DNA of 64,000 nt from Kingdonia uniflora (lineage: Eukaryota > Streptophyta > Magnoliopsida > Ranunculales > Circaeasteraceae): the NCBI GenBank assembly GCA_014058105.1, contig JACGCM010000658.1, positions 310,001 to 374,000 on the forward strand, read 5' to 3'. Positions 33,514 through 45,370 of the stretch are shown in pieces. The position numbers were made by a program, and so were the translations under genes. Position 1 is the stretch's first letter. Each line of letters starts with the position of its first letter. Below the pieces are notes generated by a model. That model was not told where the DNA came from and made no database searches. It worked only from the letters and a program-made list of their open reading frames with translations.

Positions 33514-36500
33514 GTATGGTTTCAACTTTCGATTGTGCAGAGGTTGATGAAGTAGACCGTGTAGGGCATTTATCTCCCCTCATTAGAGTAGGGGATGAGG
33601 AGGATACTGTAGCTGAATTGGTAGAATGGCCTCGTCCGAAGGGTTCTCGAGTTGAGTACCCAACAGGTTCTAGTCGGTTTAGGGAGTTCTATAAGGCCAA
33701 AAGTAGTATAGATAGGATTTGGGGGCACGCCTTCGGATATTGGGGTAATTTCTTTAGAACTTGCAGTGTCAGTCAAGGAGGGGATTACCTGTATTTGCTG
33801 CCAAATTTGGCTAAAGAAAAGAAGTGCATGCATTTGGGGGACGGAGTGCCCTTGGAGTACGTTCAAGATGTGGTGAAGGATAGTCGAACTGATGGTTTTT
33901 GTTGTTATTTAGCCCAGTTCGACTATGGGTTGACGCTGCCTTTGAGCAATTTGGCTTAGAGTGTTATGAATATGATTGGGGCTTGCCTGGCGCAACTGAA
34001 TTGTAATTTTTGGGAAGTTGTCCTTGTATGCAAAACCCTTAATAAGAGATAGGCTGCATCTGGTAGTGAGAGGAGGATTACTGCCAAGGATTTTCTGGAG
34101 TATTATGCTGTGAAATATGTCACAACAACTGATGGTGCATATCTATCTTCTAGTTCTTCAGGACCATGCTTCTTCGACCATGCTTCTTCAACTGATGGAG
34201 TATTATGCTTCTTCGACCTACGAGTGTGAAACGACAACCTTTTATGGGTGTCTGGTGAATATCTTCAGTGGTCTGATGAAGAACCCCTAGAACTTAATAA
34301 TAGAACTATAACAAAGGGTAAGTATACCATTTAAAATCGAACTATCATTTGTATGTTGAACTATATTTTTATAGTTGATTTGTATCTTACGTTGCCGACC
34401 TTTTTTGCAGGAAATAGCTGTAAAGTATCGAGGTAGGAATCCTTTATAGACGCCGTTGCCAAGGAAGACACTGAGCTCGAAGATGTTTTCAAAGAGTTAG
34501 AGATAAGTAGGTTCAAAAGGGTAGCTAGTAAGGACGACAAGATCAAGAGATCTCAAGGGAAGAGGAGAATGACTGGGAAAACTCTAGGCTCTATGGAAGA
34601 GAAATTGTTAACTCCTGAACTTAATACTTCTTTGAAGCTTGCGCGGCTCAATAAAATGCCAGATGGGCTAGTGGACATGGTCACTGTCTCCAGCACTGTT
34701 GTACTGAACATTGCAAAGAGGAAGGCCATAAAAAGGGGGGACGCATCTCGTTATGTTATGTCAGACAGTGTGGACGATAGCAGTAAGAGGAAGAAGGTAA
34801 CTTCTCCCACAAAGTTGCAGGTGGTGTTAGAGGAAAGCGATAAGATCGCTGAGGGGGCAGACTTGAGGCCGCGTTTTGAGGTTGAAGCTAGTCTCCTTGA
34901 GGAACAATGTCGAGCTAAAGCTCGAGAGAAGATGGTTGCTGTTGTGGATGATGAATTTAAGTAGGTTAGTAAATAGCTGGTTTTGTTGAGCTGTTTTGTT
35001 ACTCGAGCTGACTTATTTCTTTTTGCAGTTTGCTCAGGCTCTGAGGGGGGTTTAGCTTGGTCTCCAGGATAGGTCGATTGAGCTGGAAAGGAGGATCTCC
35101 CAGCTCGAGGGAGAGTAAAACCAGTTTGAAGAGAAACTGACTCGGAAGAGGGGAGCTTTTCAGTTGGAGCTGGAGAAAGAAAGGGAAGCTGTTGCCCTAA
35201 AGCTGAAGGAAGTTAGGGCCGAAAGTGTAGCTGAAGCGGAGCGATTGGTTACCGCGTCTGCTACTTCTCGGAATAACCTTGCAGGGAAACTCTACCAGCT
35301 GAGGTATACAAAGGCAGAGATTTTGGCATTTAGCAAAGGGAATTATGAGAAGAAGGAAATTGTGGATGAAGAGGAGGTTGAGGAAATGGAGGATGGTCTG
35401 AATGTTGCTGAAAAGACCACTGTCAATAATTAGGAAACTATTAATCAGGTAGGATGATCATGTAATGTAATAATTGTTGTGAAACATGAACTCGAGCTTT
35501 GTAATATTTTACTGCTGCTTGATTCCAATCAACGTTTTGCTTATGAAACTCCGTATTGTAGGAGATAGCAAGCTCGCGCCTCAGAGTTGTGGACTTAGAT
35601 GGCCTGCTTGAAGTGGAGAAAAAATCCTCTGCTGAATTACAGGTTAGATAATTCAGATAAATTAATAACTAGATGAACACGAATTTAATATAAGATGGGA
35701 TATGTACCTTGTAAGTTTATTCTAGTTCTGGATGTTTGTGTATGTACACTCTGTCTTGCGACCAAAACTTGTTTCTTGGTCGGTAGGCCAAGGAGGCATT
35801 GGCTGTCTCGAGCTTGCTACGTTCTGCAAGTTTGTCAGTATGCTTCTGTCGATCTGTTTCCCAATTAGGTACTGATGTTGTGAGTCCCTGCTAACTGCTA
35901 TGCAGAAGGTGCTGGACGTTACAAAGAGAGAAAAGAACATACTCTTTTGTATAATGCTGAGTATGCAGACGAATATAAGGCTTTGATCTCTCAGTATAAA
36001 GATCGATTGGATGATAATGTTAAACTTTCTTTAAAGCTCAAAGAAGCTAAGAGACAAGTCGAGGATAAGACTGCAACAATTTTGAGCAGGGATTTGGCTT
36101 TTAACCTACTTACCAGCGAACTTGCTGAGTTGAAGGAAAAGGCTACGTCAGGTTCTCAACACGAGGCTGAGTTAGCTGAATACCGTATTAGAGCGTTAAA
36201 TGACAAGATATCTGATATGAAATGTAACATTCGTGCTTTGAACGAGCAGTTGTTGAAGAGAGAGATCGACTTGGACACTGCGCGAACTAACTTAGCTATA
36301 TCTGAGGCCGATTTTGAAAAATTGAGCAGTAGTATTGTGGGAAAAGATCTAGAATTGCGTAACTCTGCACAAATACGTGATAGTTAGATTGCCAGGTTAG
36401 ATCGTTTGAAGGCTGATTTACGTTATTTAAAAGGGAGAGAGGCTTAGAGCTGGGCTGATTTAGCAGAGGTTTAAGCCAAGAACAAAAGTTTGGTGGACGA

Positions 36501-37242
36501 GTTGGCCCACATTCGCGGAAATATGAGGAGGGTTGTGCAACGTGATAAGGAGATGAATAAAAGAATTAATCAACTCTGTGCTCAAATTTCTGAATTGGAG
36601 CAAGAATTACGTGTACGTGAAATGAAGTATCAGAAATATCTCAAATTTAAATTGGATAAAAGGGATGGTAAAATTGCTTCTGGTGAGGGGAGTCGAGAGA
36701 TGAAGGAATTTCTTCGTCAAAAAGAAGAGTTAGTAGAGAATATGCGTATTGATCTCACAAATTCTTGGCAAAAATCGATAGATCTTACAAGGCAGATGAG
36801 TGAACGTATTGATCAATGAACAGCGAAACTGGCAGAATCGAAAGTTTGTCGTTTGAAGGATAACAAGCGCGCTCCTGTTTCTTACCAATCCTTTAAGGAA
36901 CTAGTAGTTCATGAACAAGAAAAATGTGATGGTGAAGCTTTGCATCAACGGCAATTAAGCGCTTTGGTTGTATTTTTTGTCGAGGAAATAAAATTTCTAC
37001 AGATTGAGAGAGATTTGATGCAAGATTGCTTCTCTGGGAGGACTTGTGTATGTAAACTCGATATCTCGAGCATAGATCCAATTGGGGTTATGGATCGTGG
37101 TATTGGGACCACGACGGCTGAACAGATAGCTCGAGGGAGAGAAATTGTTACTGAACGAGCTTCAAAATATATGGCATTCAGGACTGTAATTGGGGGAAGC
37201 TCGAGTGCAGTCTCACCTATCCTATTGTGGGAGGAAGGTTGA
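33514..37242 (+). pseudogene. Element B antisense gene (spliced, coiled-coil protein)
   Basis: ATG at 33514. Residues 50-148 hold 'FREFYKAKSSIDRIWGH', 'DYLYLLPNLAKE' and 'CYLAQFDYGLTLPLSNLA'; after one stop the domain continues with 'FWEVVLVCKTLNKR' and 'AKDFLEYYAVKYV'. Introns: 34318-34411 (GTAAGT/TTGCAG), one near 34965-35029, and probably two near 35447-35660. After the first, 'SFIDAVAKEDTELEDVFKEL' matches D and E. Basic clusters 'KRKAIKRGD' and 'SSKRKKVT' look like nuclear-localisation signals. Coiled coil runs 35050-36820. The C-terminal module at 36940-37160 includes 'ALVVFFVEEIKFLQIERD', 'CKLDISSIDPIG' and 'RGREIVTERASKY'. The frame is largely open with few stops. Function is unknown. 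Confidence 0.75.
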
Positions 37243-37853
37243 CTGCTCTCCCATCTAGAAAATCCAACATAATTAAAAAGAAATAGACTTGAATTCTGAT
37301 AATGAGTACCTTTTGTAATTAACATATGTTGATGCTTCAGTGCTCGATGTAGGCCTTTGAGAGGAGCATTATAATTTGAAATGTTGATATGAGAAGCCAA
37401 TATTTCCACACCTGCAGTAGATGTTATTCTCTGGTTTGACCCATTGAATTAGAAGAAGTCCATGGGTGTAGAAGTAAGTATTATCTGTGCTTTAACCCTT
37501 GGACTTTAGGGAGGCTTAACGACATCGAGCAAGTTTTTTCCTCACTCGTGCTTTAGGCATTTTATCTTTAGGCTAAGAGGTTCGTTATGGCCCCCGCCTT
37601 CGGATGAATGAGTATCCTCAAGAGTTAGGCTAGTATTATTTATACCATTACCAATATTGGATGTTGTTTATCTTTAGGGATCGAGCTAGTATAAACTGTG
37701 TTTTTATCCTTGGGTGGAGATGGATGAATTGGAACTGTATAGCAGGGATTCTTGTGATAAAAAAGAGATTTCATTGATTGGAAAGAGTTTGTACATACAT
37801 TAGGGGTGAAATCTCGAGGTGGATTGAATATTGCTGAGTGACGGAAGAGCTGT
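37243..37853. other. Convergent spacer between the B antisense gene and pol
   Basis: AT-rich with no gene seen and no long-period tandem repeat, unlike A, C and E. Confidence 0.5.
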
Positions 37854-39180
37854 TCAACCTCGATATAACTTCAATTTTCTTGTATTCCATGGATTTGGAA
37901 TTTTGTCACCAGCTTCTGTCATGAGATAGTATGAACCCAGACCAGTTCGACCTATGACCATGAAAGGACCTTCCCAGTTTTCTGCTAGTTTCCTAACATG
38001 TAGATCTTTTCTGTTATCTGGGATTTCTCGATGGACCCAGTCATTGATAGCGAACTCCCGAGTGCGAACTCGTTTGTTGTATGAATTTGCCAGTATTTGA
38101 TGATATCGACCAAGATTTGCGATAGCTCGATCTCGTGTCTCATCAATCCAATTGAGGTTACAAGCCAATTCGAACTCATTTTCTTCGTCTGTGAGCTCGT
38201 GGTCTCTTACAGGATGATGGTACTTTGTTGGGATGACTGCTTTAGTTCCATAGGCAAGTAGAAAAGGAGAGCACTGTGTTGACTTCTAGGGCGTAGTTTG
38301 ATAATCCCATAAGACGTGAGGTAATTTGCGTATCCAGTTGCCCTTCTTTTGTAACATAAGATGCTTTTTGGGACCATCCACAATGATCTTGTTTGTGATC
38401 TCTGCCTGTCCGTTTCCCTGGGGGTAGTACGAGTTTGATGGAAAATGGATTATATTGTGTTTGTTGAGAAAAGCTACGACCTTGGCTCTAACGAACTGAG
38501 GACCGTTATCGATACGGATCAAATGTGGACAACCAAATCTTGTGATGATATGCTGCCAAATAAAAGAAATGACCTCTTCTTCTCGAGTTCTGCATAGAGG
38601 AACTGCTTCGACCCATTTAGTGAAGTAATCTGTGGCAACAAGGAGAAATTTCCTATTACCCAGAGCATTGAGGAATTCACCAACCAGATCGAGTACCCAT
38701 CAGTTAAACGACCAGTATACCACACTGGCATGGAGTTCGAAGGCAGGGGACCGAATTTGATTTCCATGATGCTGACATGCATCGTAATTCCTTGAGTATT
38801 CTTTAGCTTGCTTCCGCATCCCTGTCTAGAACACTCCTTGGGTAATAGCTCTATTAGCAAGAGCTCGTCGTGTGGTATGGGATCTGCAAATTCCTTCATG
38901 TAGATCTCGAAGCATGTTGTCGGTAAGTTCCTTAGAAAGGCACTTGGGGTATGGACCAGTGACTGAGCATTTGTAGAGATCGCCGTTTGGTTGGACCGTG
39001 TAGCACTTTGAATTCTCGATGATGTGTCTGCGCTGCTGTGGATCATCTGGTAGTAGCCCATTGCATGAGTTATCCTGACCGAGATAAGTAACGAAAGGTT
39101 TCCTCCAATCATCTTCCGCCATCTCATCGCCCCCAGTGTTAATCATATATACTGTAGTACGATTAATACTGGGGCTAGAA
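37854..39180 (-). pseudogene. Integrase of element B
   Basis: Minus strand. N-terminal zinc region 'LHEGICRSHTTRR' keeps both His, but the CxxC pair reads 'NYDAC' (first Cys lost). Core: 'LLVATDYFTKWVEA' (Asp), 'LIRIDNGPQFV' (Asp), 'GNGQAEITNK' (Glu) are all intact. The C-terminus ends 'NTRKLKLYRG' with stop at 37854. Stops after 'GVF' and near 38290 (..TTP) and frame changes break it. The best conserved catalytic triad in the window. Confidence 0.85.
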
Positions 39181-39600
39181 ATAACTTTGATTTGAAGGTG
39201 TCTTGATTTTGTACCCAATACTCTGGCTAAGTAAACCAAGGAGTCAGCGTGGCAATTCTCTCCTCGAGGGAGGTATTCGAGCGTAGCTTTGTAAAATTTG
39301 TTTAGTTTTTCTGCAACCAGAACTACATAATCAACCATGATGTCGTTCTTCTTGTAATGTTCTGAGTAGTGATGAATGATTAGAAGAGAGTCTGTGTAGG
39401 TTGAGATTTCAGTGATTCTGAGTTCGAGAGCCACGTCCAGACCGTGAATGAGTGCCTCGTACTCTATAACATTGTTTGAGGCTTTAAAGTCGAGATGGAT
39501 GGATTTCTTGATTCTGTCGTTGGAAGGTGTAATGAGAACGATCCCAATTCCCGACCTTGCGGGTCCTGCTGAACTATCGGTAAGGAGCCTCCACCCTTTT
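39181..39600 (-). pseudogene. Archaeal-type RNase H domain of element B
   Basis: Shows 'SSAGPARSGIGIVLI' (first Asp changed to Ser in DSSAG), 'NVIEYEALIHGLDVAL' (Glu), 'ISTYTDSLLIIHHYS' (Asp) and 'YLPRGENCHADSLVYLA' (His, Asp). Order and spacing match the Tat-specific domain. Confidence 0.8.
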
Positions 39601-39693
39601 TGAGATATACATGATGCTCAATCATCAAAAGATTTAGAGGGTGGAAACTCATCTGCTGCATCTTCGGTGAGATCTGGATCATGTTCTTCCCAG

Positions 39694-40885
39694 TCAGGAT
39701 CTGAAACTGGAAAGTTTTGTTTCCGCTAGAGTAAGTGTCTTGCTGATGAAGAAGATCGGTTTCTCAATTTTTCCTTTGAGACGAATGAGAACTGAGCTGA
39801 GAGATGTATCTGTAACTGCGATGTAGATAATCAGTTTCTTATTGCCCATCAGAGTACTCATGATTAGAGCCCACCATAGGTAAGTTTTGAGTTCCTGAAA
39901 AGCTTCTTCGCATTCTGGTGTCCAGTTGATATCTTCGTCCTTTGAACCTTTGCCTCGTTGAGTAAAACCTTTGAGTAGGATAAATAACCATCTGCATCGG
40001 TCCAAGGATTTGGATACGAATCTGTTGATTGCTGCAATCTTTCCTGCGAGCTTTTATACATCCTTATTTGTTGATGGTGAAGGCATGTCCAGAAGAGCTC
40101 AAATTTGATCTGGATCTGCTTCTATCCCTTTCTTGCTGATAAGATGACCTAAGAACTTGCCTGAGTGAATGCCAAACTGGCATTTTTCGGGATTAAGCTT
40201 CATTATGTAGAATCGTAATATACTGAATACTGTAGAGAGGTGAGAGATGTGATCTTCTTTCTTTAGGCTCTTGCAAAGCATGCAGTCAATATAGACTTCG
40301 ACTGTTTCTCCCAAGTGTTCTTTGAACATACTTGTGACCAGCCTTTGGTAAGTGGCTCCAGCGTTCTTAAGGTCGAATGGCATGACCTTGTAACAGTAGA
40401 GGTCTCTTTCTATAATAAACGTAGTCTTTTCTTGATCTGCTTCCAAGAGTGGAATCTGATTGTACCCTGAAGCGGCGTCCATCATGGACAAGTGTTCGTG
40501 ACCTGCTGTAAAGTCGTGGATCTGGTGAATGATCGGAAGAGGGAAGCTGTCCTTTGGCGTGTGTTTGTTTAGATTTGTAAAATCTACGCAGACCCGAACC
40601 TTCCCATTCTTCTTTGGAGCAACAACGATATTAGAAATCTAGTCTGGGTACTTGGCTTCTCGAATGAAACCGACCTCGATAAGTTTGTCGATCTCCTTGT
40701 TCTCCCCGTCTCTAAGTCTTGGAGATAACCTGCGTTTCTTCTGCTTAACTGTTGTGGCACCTTCACAGATGTTTAAGATGTGGCAAGACTTTGAGGGGTC
40801 TATGCCTGGCATTTCTTGGAAGTTCCATGCGAAAACGTCTTTGTTGGATTGGAGGAAAGAAATAAGAGCTTCTTTCTCTGTTTAA
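39694..40885 (-). pseudogene. Reverse transcriptase and truncated native RNase H of element B
   Basis: RT runs from the upstream helix 'DKLIEVGFIREAKYPD' (40690), 'VRVCVDFTNLNKHTPKD', 'SMMDAASGYNQIPLL', 'MPFDLKNAGATYQR' to 'EVYIDCMLCKS' at 40290, where the second YxDD Asp is Cys. The thumb/connection follows to 40020. RNase H begins 'STLMGNKKLIIYIAVTD' and stops after 'ISKTLTLAET' at about 39715, jumping directly to the acidic 'DPDWEEHDPDL' linker: about 240 bp present in element C are deleted. Confidence 0.85.
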
Positions 40886-40995
40886 ATTAATTTTGTACCA
40901 ATATAAGTACCTCGGTTAACTCCATCGACCTGGATGTATTCTGCGGGCTCGGCTGGAGAAGACTGACCATCGAGGTGATCAGCCTTCTGTGATTG

Positions 40996-41500
40996 CTATG
41001 CAACAATCTGCTTTGAATGGTCGAGAACTGGTGAGACTGTATTCTCGCAAGCTCGAGTGAGTTTCTGACTTCCTTTGATTTCATATATACCGTTGTTATG
41101 CTTGAAACAGAGTGTTTGGTGGAACGTGGATGGGATGGCCTCCATATTGTGCAGCCAACAGTGTCCTAGTATCCCCAAATACCTTGATTTGGCATCGATG
41201 ACGTAAAAAATAACGTCGATAGTGGTAGGCCCTGCTGTGATCGGGTGAGTGATTTTCCCAACTCGTACTTCTTTGGACCCATTAAATCCACTGATGTCTA
41301 TCTCACTTTGAAGGACCTGATCTGAGAGTCCCATCTAGTCAATCGTGCCCTGGAAAAGGATCTCAACCCCACTTCCTGTGTCTACCATCATGGTGTGCAT
41401 TACGAAGTTCCTCAGTTTGAGCATAATTACTAGTGCGTCATGATGAGGATGCTTCGCATGTCCTGTGTCGCATTCTTCGAAGGAGATTCCCTTTCGACGA
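40996..41500 (-). pseudogene. Aspartic protease of element B
   Basis: Minus strand 'MMVDTGSGVEILF' (active site intact), an in-frame TAG at 41335-41337 where C has Gln ('INQMGLAD'), then 'IDVIFYVIDAKSRYLGILG' and 'CFKHNNGIYEIKGSQK'. Continuous with gag upstream. Confidence 0.8.
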
Positions 41501-43331
41501 CTGCCTGACTCTAAGAGGAGCTTGGCTTCCTTGTCTTGGATGGCAAGGTCATAGCACTCGCCCAACTTCCTCCGCTTGACTCTGTTGGAATTTGAAACCT
41601 GATTGATCTCGATCATATTGCTACAGTAGAGATGATATAGATGCTTCTTCTCTGCTTGTGATGTTGCTTGAGTCACGTCATCTTGTTTCAGATAGCTCCC
41701 ATTATTATAGCTGGGAAGATCGATGATGTATTCGAGCGTTCTCCCTTCCTTAAAAATGATATCCAAGAGCTTTTTCAAGCCATAGAAATTGTCGGTGCTG
41801 TGGTGCTTAATCTTGTGATATTCGCAATAAGGTCGACCTGCTATTGGATCAAGATGTCGAGCTGGGCAGAAACATTTATCTTTCTGGAGAATAGGATAGA
41901 TCACGGAAAGCTTGGCATTCAACTTTGGTATAACTGTTCTGGATGGTTTCTGCGACCTCTGATTGTTGTCTCTTTCTGGTTCTGTCTTTGCTCGTTTAGG
42001 ATCGCCTTGATTGCTCGAGCTGCGGTTGTTGTTGGAATCTGTTGAAGGAACCTTGGTATTGTAGATTGCCTTTGCAGGTTTATTCGGTTCGGGCATCATC
42101 CGCTCCAGATCGATGTAATTGTTGACTTTCTAGATCATATCTTCGAGAGTCTTGGGCTTCTTCAGGAGGAGATACTCTTTAGCTTTACAATTGAACTGCA
42201 GAGCATTTGCGAATGTGGACACGGCTGTCTTCTGATCTAGATTATCGACCTTCTGAGCCAGTTCGAGAAACTTCTTGGAGAACTCCTTGAGCTTCTCCCC
42301 TTGTGCTTGTTTGAGACTTATAAGAGAATATAAGTTCTCTTCTTTATCTTTGTTGTGGGCATAAGCCTTGATGAAGATTTTCTGTAACTGCTCAAAGGTA
42401 TGAATCGAATCTTCCGGTAAAGAGTAGAACCAATGGAGAGGTTTGTCCTGGAGACTGGGAGTAAAGAGCCGACAAAGGATGTAATTCAGATTAGAATATA
42501 AACCCAATGAGTCGCAAAATTGTTGAACGTGCTGGCCAGGATCGGTTCTTTTGTATTTGATGATCTTGGGTGTATGAAAACCTGTTGGGACATTTATATT
42601 AAATAAGTCTTTAGCAATTGGACTACCTTGTAATTTGTGCGAGTCATCCATCGCGTCTAAAGCTGTTGCTTCGATGATCTCCCTGATACGCTGGTCCATG
42701 AGTTCCTGAGAAATATAATGCTGAGGGATAGGGGCCGCTAGAACTACCGGAACTACTGGAACTATCGGAACTGCCGAACCGCTTGACGTATGAGTCTGGG
42801 AACGTGGTCACCTGTTTCCTCGTTTACATGTTTAGGAAGCGGGGTTCGGTAAGGAAGTCACAAGACTTCCTCGAGCTGCTTGGAAGGCCTGCAATCTCTG
42901 CTGATATCTGTCTGCACCTTCTGTCCCAAATATATTGAGACTATCGGTGCTTGTGGATCTTTACAATAAATTCTAGAAATGTCTGTACTATGTACCTCAT
43001 GTGGCTCTAACCTCTTGTGAACGGAAACCCTTGAGATTGTTGGTACTGTTTCGCACTCTCTCAGGGCTGGTGGTGGTCGGCTGCTCTGTAATACTTTCAG
43101 AGCTGTTTGAAAAGCTAACATCTGAGCTTCTTGTTTCTTTGTCTCCAGAACTCTAGCTTGACGCTCTCGTTCTGACTCCTTCTCGTGGAGTTCTCGATCT
43201 TCCAAAAGCTGGCGCTCGAGCTGACTCTGTTTCTCGGCTTCGGCAATTAAGCTCGCCCGAAGCTCGACAACCCGATCAGGTTCCCTCGAACTTTTAGGCT
43301 GAGCTCCCAAAGATTGATGTGTTTGAACCAT
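41501..43331 (-). pseudogene. Gag of element B
   Basis: Starts with ATG at 43331, 85 bases from the LTR. Residues 1-90 are coiled coil ('EKQSQLERQLLEDRELHEK'). The capsid-like domain is 42699-42130 ('DSLGLYSNLNYILCRLF', 'LHWFYSLPEDSIHTFEQLQ'). It has a Pro/Val-rich microrepeat at 42735-42775. The zinc-knuckle-like motif near 41800 reads 'CEYHKIKHHSTDNFY', with Phe in place of the final Cys. Stops near 42850, 42715 and 42129 divide it. Confidence 0.8.
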
Positions 43332-43396
43332 AATTGAATACTACTTGACTGATGAGTATCAATCGTGGCCCTTAAGTACGTGGAAAAACCGTACGT

Positions 43397-43415
43397 TTCC
43401 ACAGACGACGCCAAA
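43397..43415 (-). other. Primer-binding site of element B
   Basis: Minus strand TTTGGCGTCGTCTGTGGAA, adjacent to the LTR. Confidence 0.8.
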
Positions 43416-43992
43416 TATAGGGACCATATTTCATAAAGCTCGAACTAGCTTGAAATTGATCCTTACACCAAGATCTACTATGCCAAGAATTAAATAAGAG
43501 ATAATACTTGACACAGGGGGTCTAACATGGTTAACCTGTGAATAGGTAAAAACCACGACCTTGAGTGGAGGATTTTGTGAAAGTAGTATTATTGCTTGAG
43601 AGAGTGAGATAATATGATTACAAGAGTTAATCTAAGAAAAAAAAAAGCTAGAGATCAGATAATTGTATGTATAGAATTGTCTGTTGACCCTCCCTCATTT
43701 CCTTAGGAGCTCTGCCCTTTTATAAACTCTGCTCTCAGCTTGACATCGTGCTTGAACACGTTCTCCTGAAAGTGGGAGTCATGGGCAGTTGAGTGTGTAA
43801 CTGCTAGCTCGTGGGAGACAGGTGTATGTTGACTTGTTTCTGTTTACATCTGTTATGGACGATCCACGCTCTACTTGAGTTCGTGGCCGATGTGTAACTG
43901 TTAACGTGTTTGTTTATGCGTGAGTCTGGTACTGGATAAGATCGAGTCTTCTGGAGCTCGAGTCTCCATGGCTCGAGGGATAAATCCCTACA
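43416..43992 (-). repeat. 5' LTR of element B (right copy)
   Basis: 577 bp, TATAGGGACC (TG mutated to TA at the inner end) to AAATCCCTACA. A minus-strand TATAAAAG box is at 43717-43724. It is followed by AGAAC. Confidence 0.93.
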
Positions 43993-43997
43993 AGAAC

Positions 43998-45370
43998 AAC
44001 GACCTTAGCCTCGACTTCTAATACGTGATCGTTTGAGTGAGGGAACCGGTACTCACCATCCTCTACCACCTCGTCAAGCCACTCAATCGATACGCCAATA
44101 TGTCACACAAGAGCATATGAATAAGAGTATTAAGGAGTTAATCGAAGCACAAGTTCTAGGTACTACAGACGACCTTACCAAGTTACAATGAAGTTTAATT
44201 GCTAAAGAACTATTCGATATGGAAATACTGAAAGGTTTCCATACTCTGAAAATTCACAAATACAAGAGTGCCGATCCAAAGGAGCACAATCAGCAATACC
44301 GTGATTCATTGGGTTTGTATTCCAATCTCAGCCACATCCTTTGTCGTTTGTTCACAACAAGTCTACAGGAAGAACCGATCAAGTGGTTCCACTCATTACC
44401 TGAACTCCATACACCCATTTGACCAGCTGCAGAAACAATTCATGAAGACATATGCTCACAATAGAGATAAAGAAGAAAATTTATATTCTCTTATCAGTCT
44501 CAAATAGTCACACGGAGAGAAGCTCAAGGCCTTTGCAAAGAAGTTTTTGGAGCTCGCGCATAAAGTAGACAATCTTGATCAAAAAGCGACGGTTACTGCT
44601 TTTACCAATGTGCTCCAACTCAACTGCAAGGCCAAAGAACACCTCTTCCTCAACAAACCTGCGACCTTGGAAGATATGATCACCAAGGTCAATAGTTATG
44701 TCGATCTGGAAAGGATGATGTCTAAAAGACATAAATCTACTAAATCCGTTCTTACCACGAAAGGTCCATCTACAGATCGAAGCACTGAACCAAATGAAGA
44801 CTAGGGTGATCAAAAACGCTCTAAGGAAAATACTATCAACCCTTGGAAAGGTGGCTCACAACTCAAACTGGTCTTCCCAAGTATGATTGTTCGAATCCCC
44901 ACAATTTTTCCAATCCTCTCCAAGGATAAGCTCTACCGTCTTTCTCAACCATTGAAACCAATCGAGAACCACCCGTACTGCATACATCATAAGGTAAACC
45001 ATCATCCTACTAATAATTACTATGTTTTACCGAGGTTGTTGGAATATATTTTTAGGGACAGATGTTCGAATATATTATCGACCTGGAATCATACAAGGAT
45101 GACAGCTATAAGAAGCAACTTGAAGTCATCCAGGTCAAAGATCAAGCTGAGGAGAAGCATCTTTACCATATGCACCACAACAACATGGTCAAAATTCATC
45201 AGATCACCAACTCTAGTAGATTCAAGTATAGCAGAGTGTCAGTATGCTACGATCTCACACCTCAAGACAAAGAAGCCAAGCTTCTACCTGAGTCGGGCAA
45301 TCGCTGACTTGGGATCTCATTCGAAGATTGTGACATTAGTTATGTCAAGTTTCCACATCATGATGCATTA
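43998..45370 (+). pseudogene. Gag of element C, part after element B
   Basis: The capsid-like domain contains 'DSLGLYSNLSHILCRLF' and 'MKTYAHNRDKEENLYSL' with a frameshift at about 44405 and a stop at 44505-44507. 'AHKVDNLDQKATVTAFTN' follows. The zinc-knuckle-like motif 'CIHHKVNHHPTNNYY' (44975) has Tyr for the last Cys. Frameshift at about 45060, then 'AEEKHLYHMHHNNMVKIHQ', shared with B. Confidence 0.8.

Larger units (their letters stand above)
30455..43992 (-). mobile_element. Element B: complete Tat-lineage retrotransposon nested in C
   Basis: Both LTRs (30455-31046 and 43416-43992), PBS, gag, pol, antisense gene and PPT are present, flanked by the direct duplication AGAAC (30450-30454 and 43993-43997). 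Orientation is minus. It is full length apart from an internal deletion in the native RNase H, with scattered stops. It is the only element here with both ends and its target duplication visible. Confidence 0.95.

Noticed and set aside
41668..42045. 125-codon plus-strand open stretch
   Set aside because: Shadow of B's gag on the other strand.
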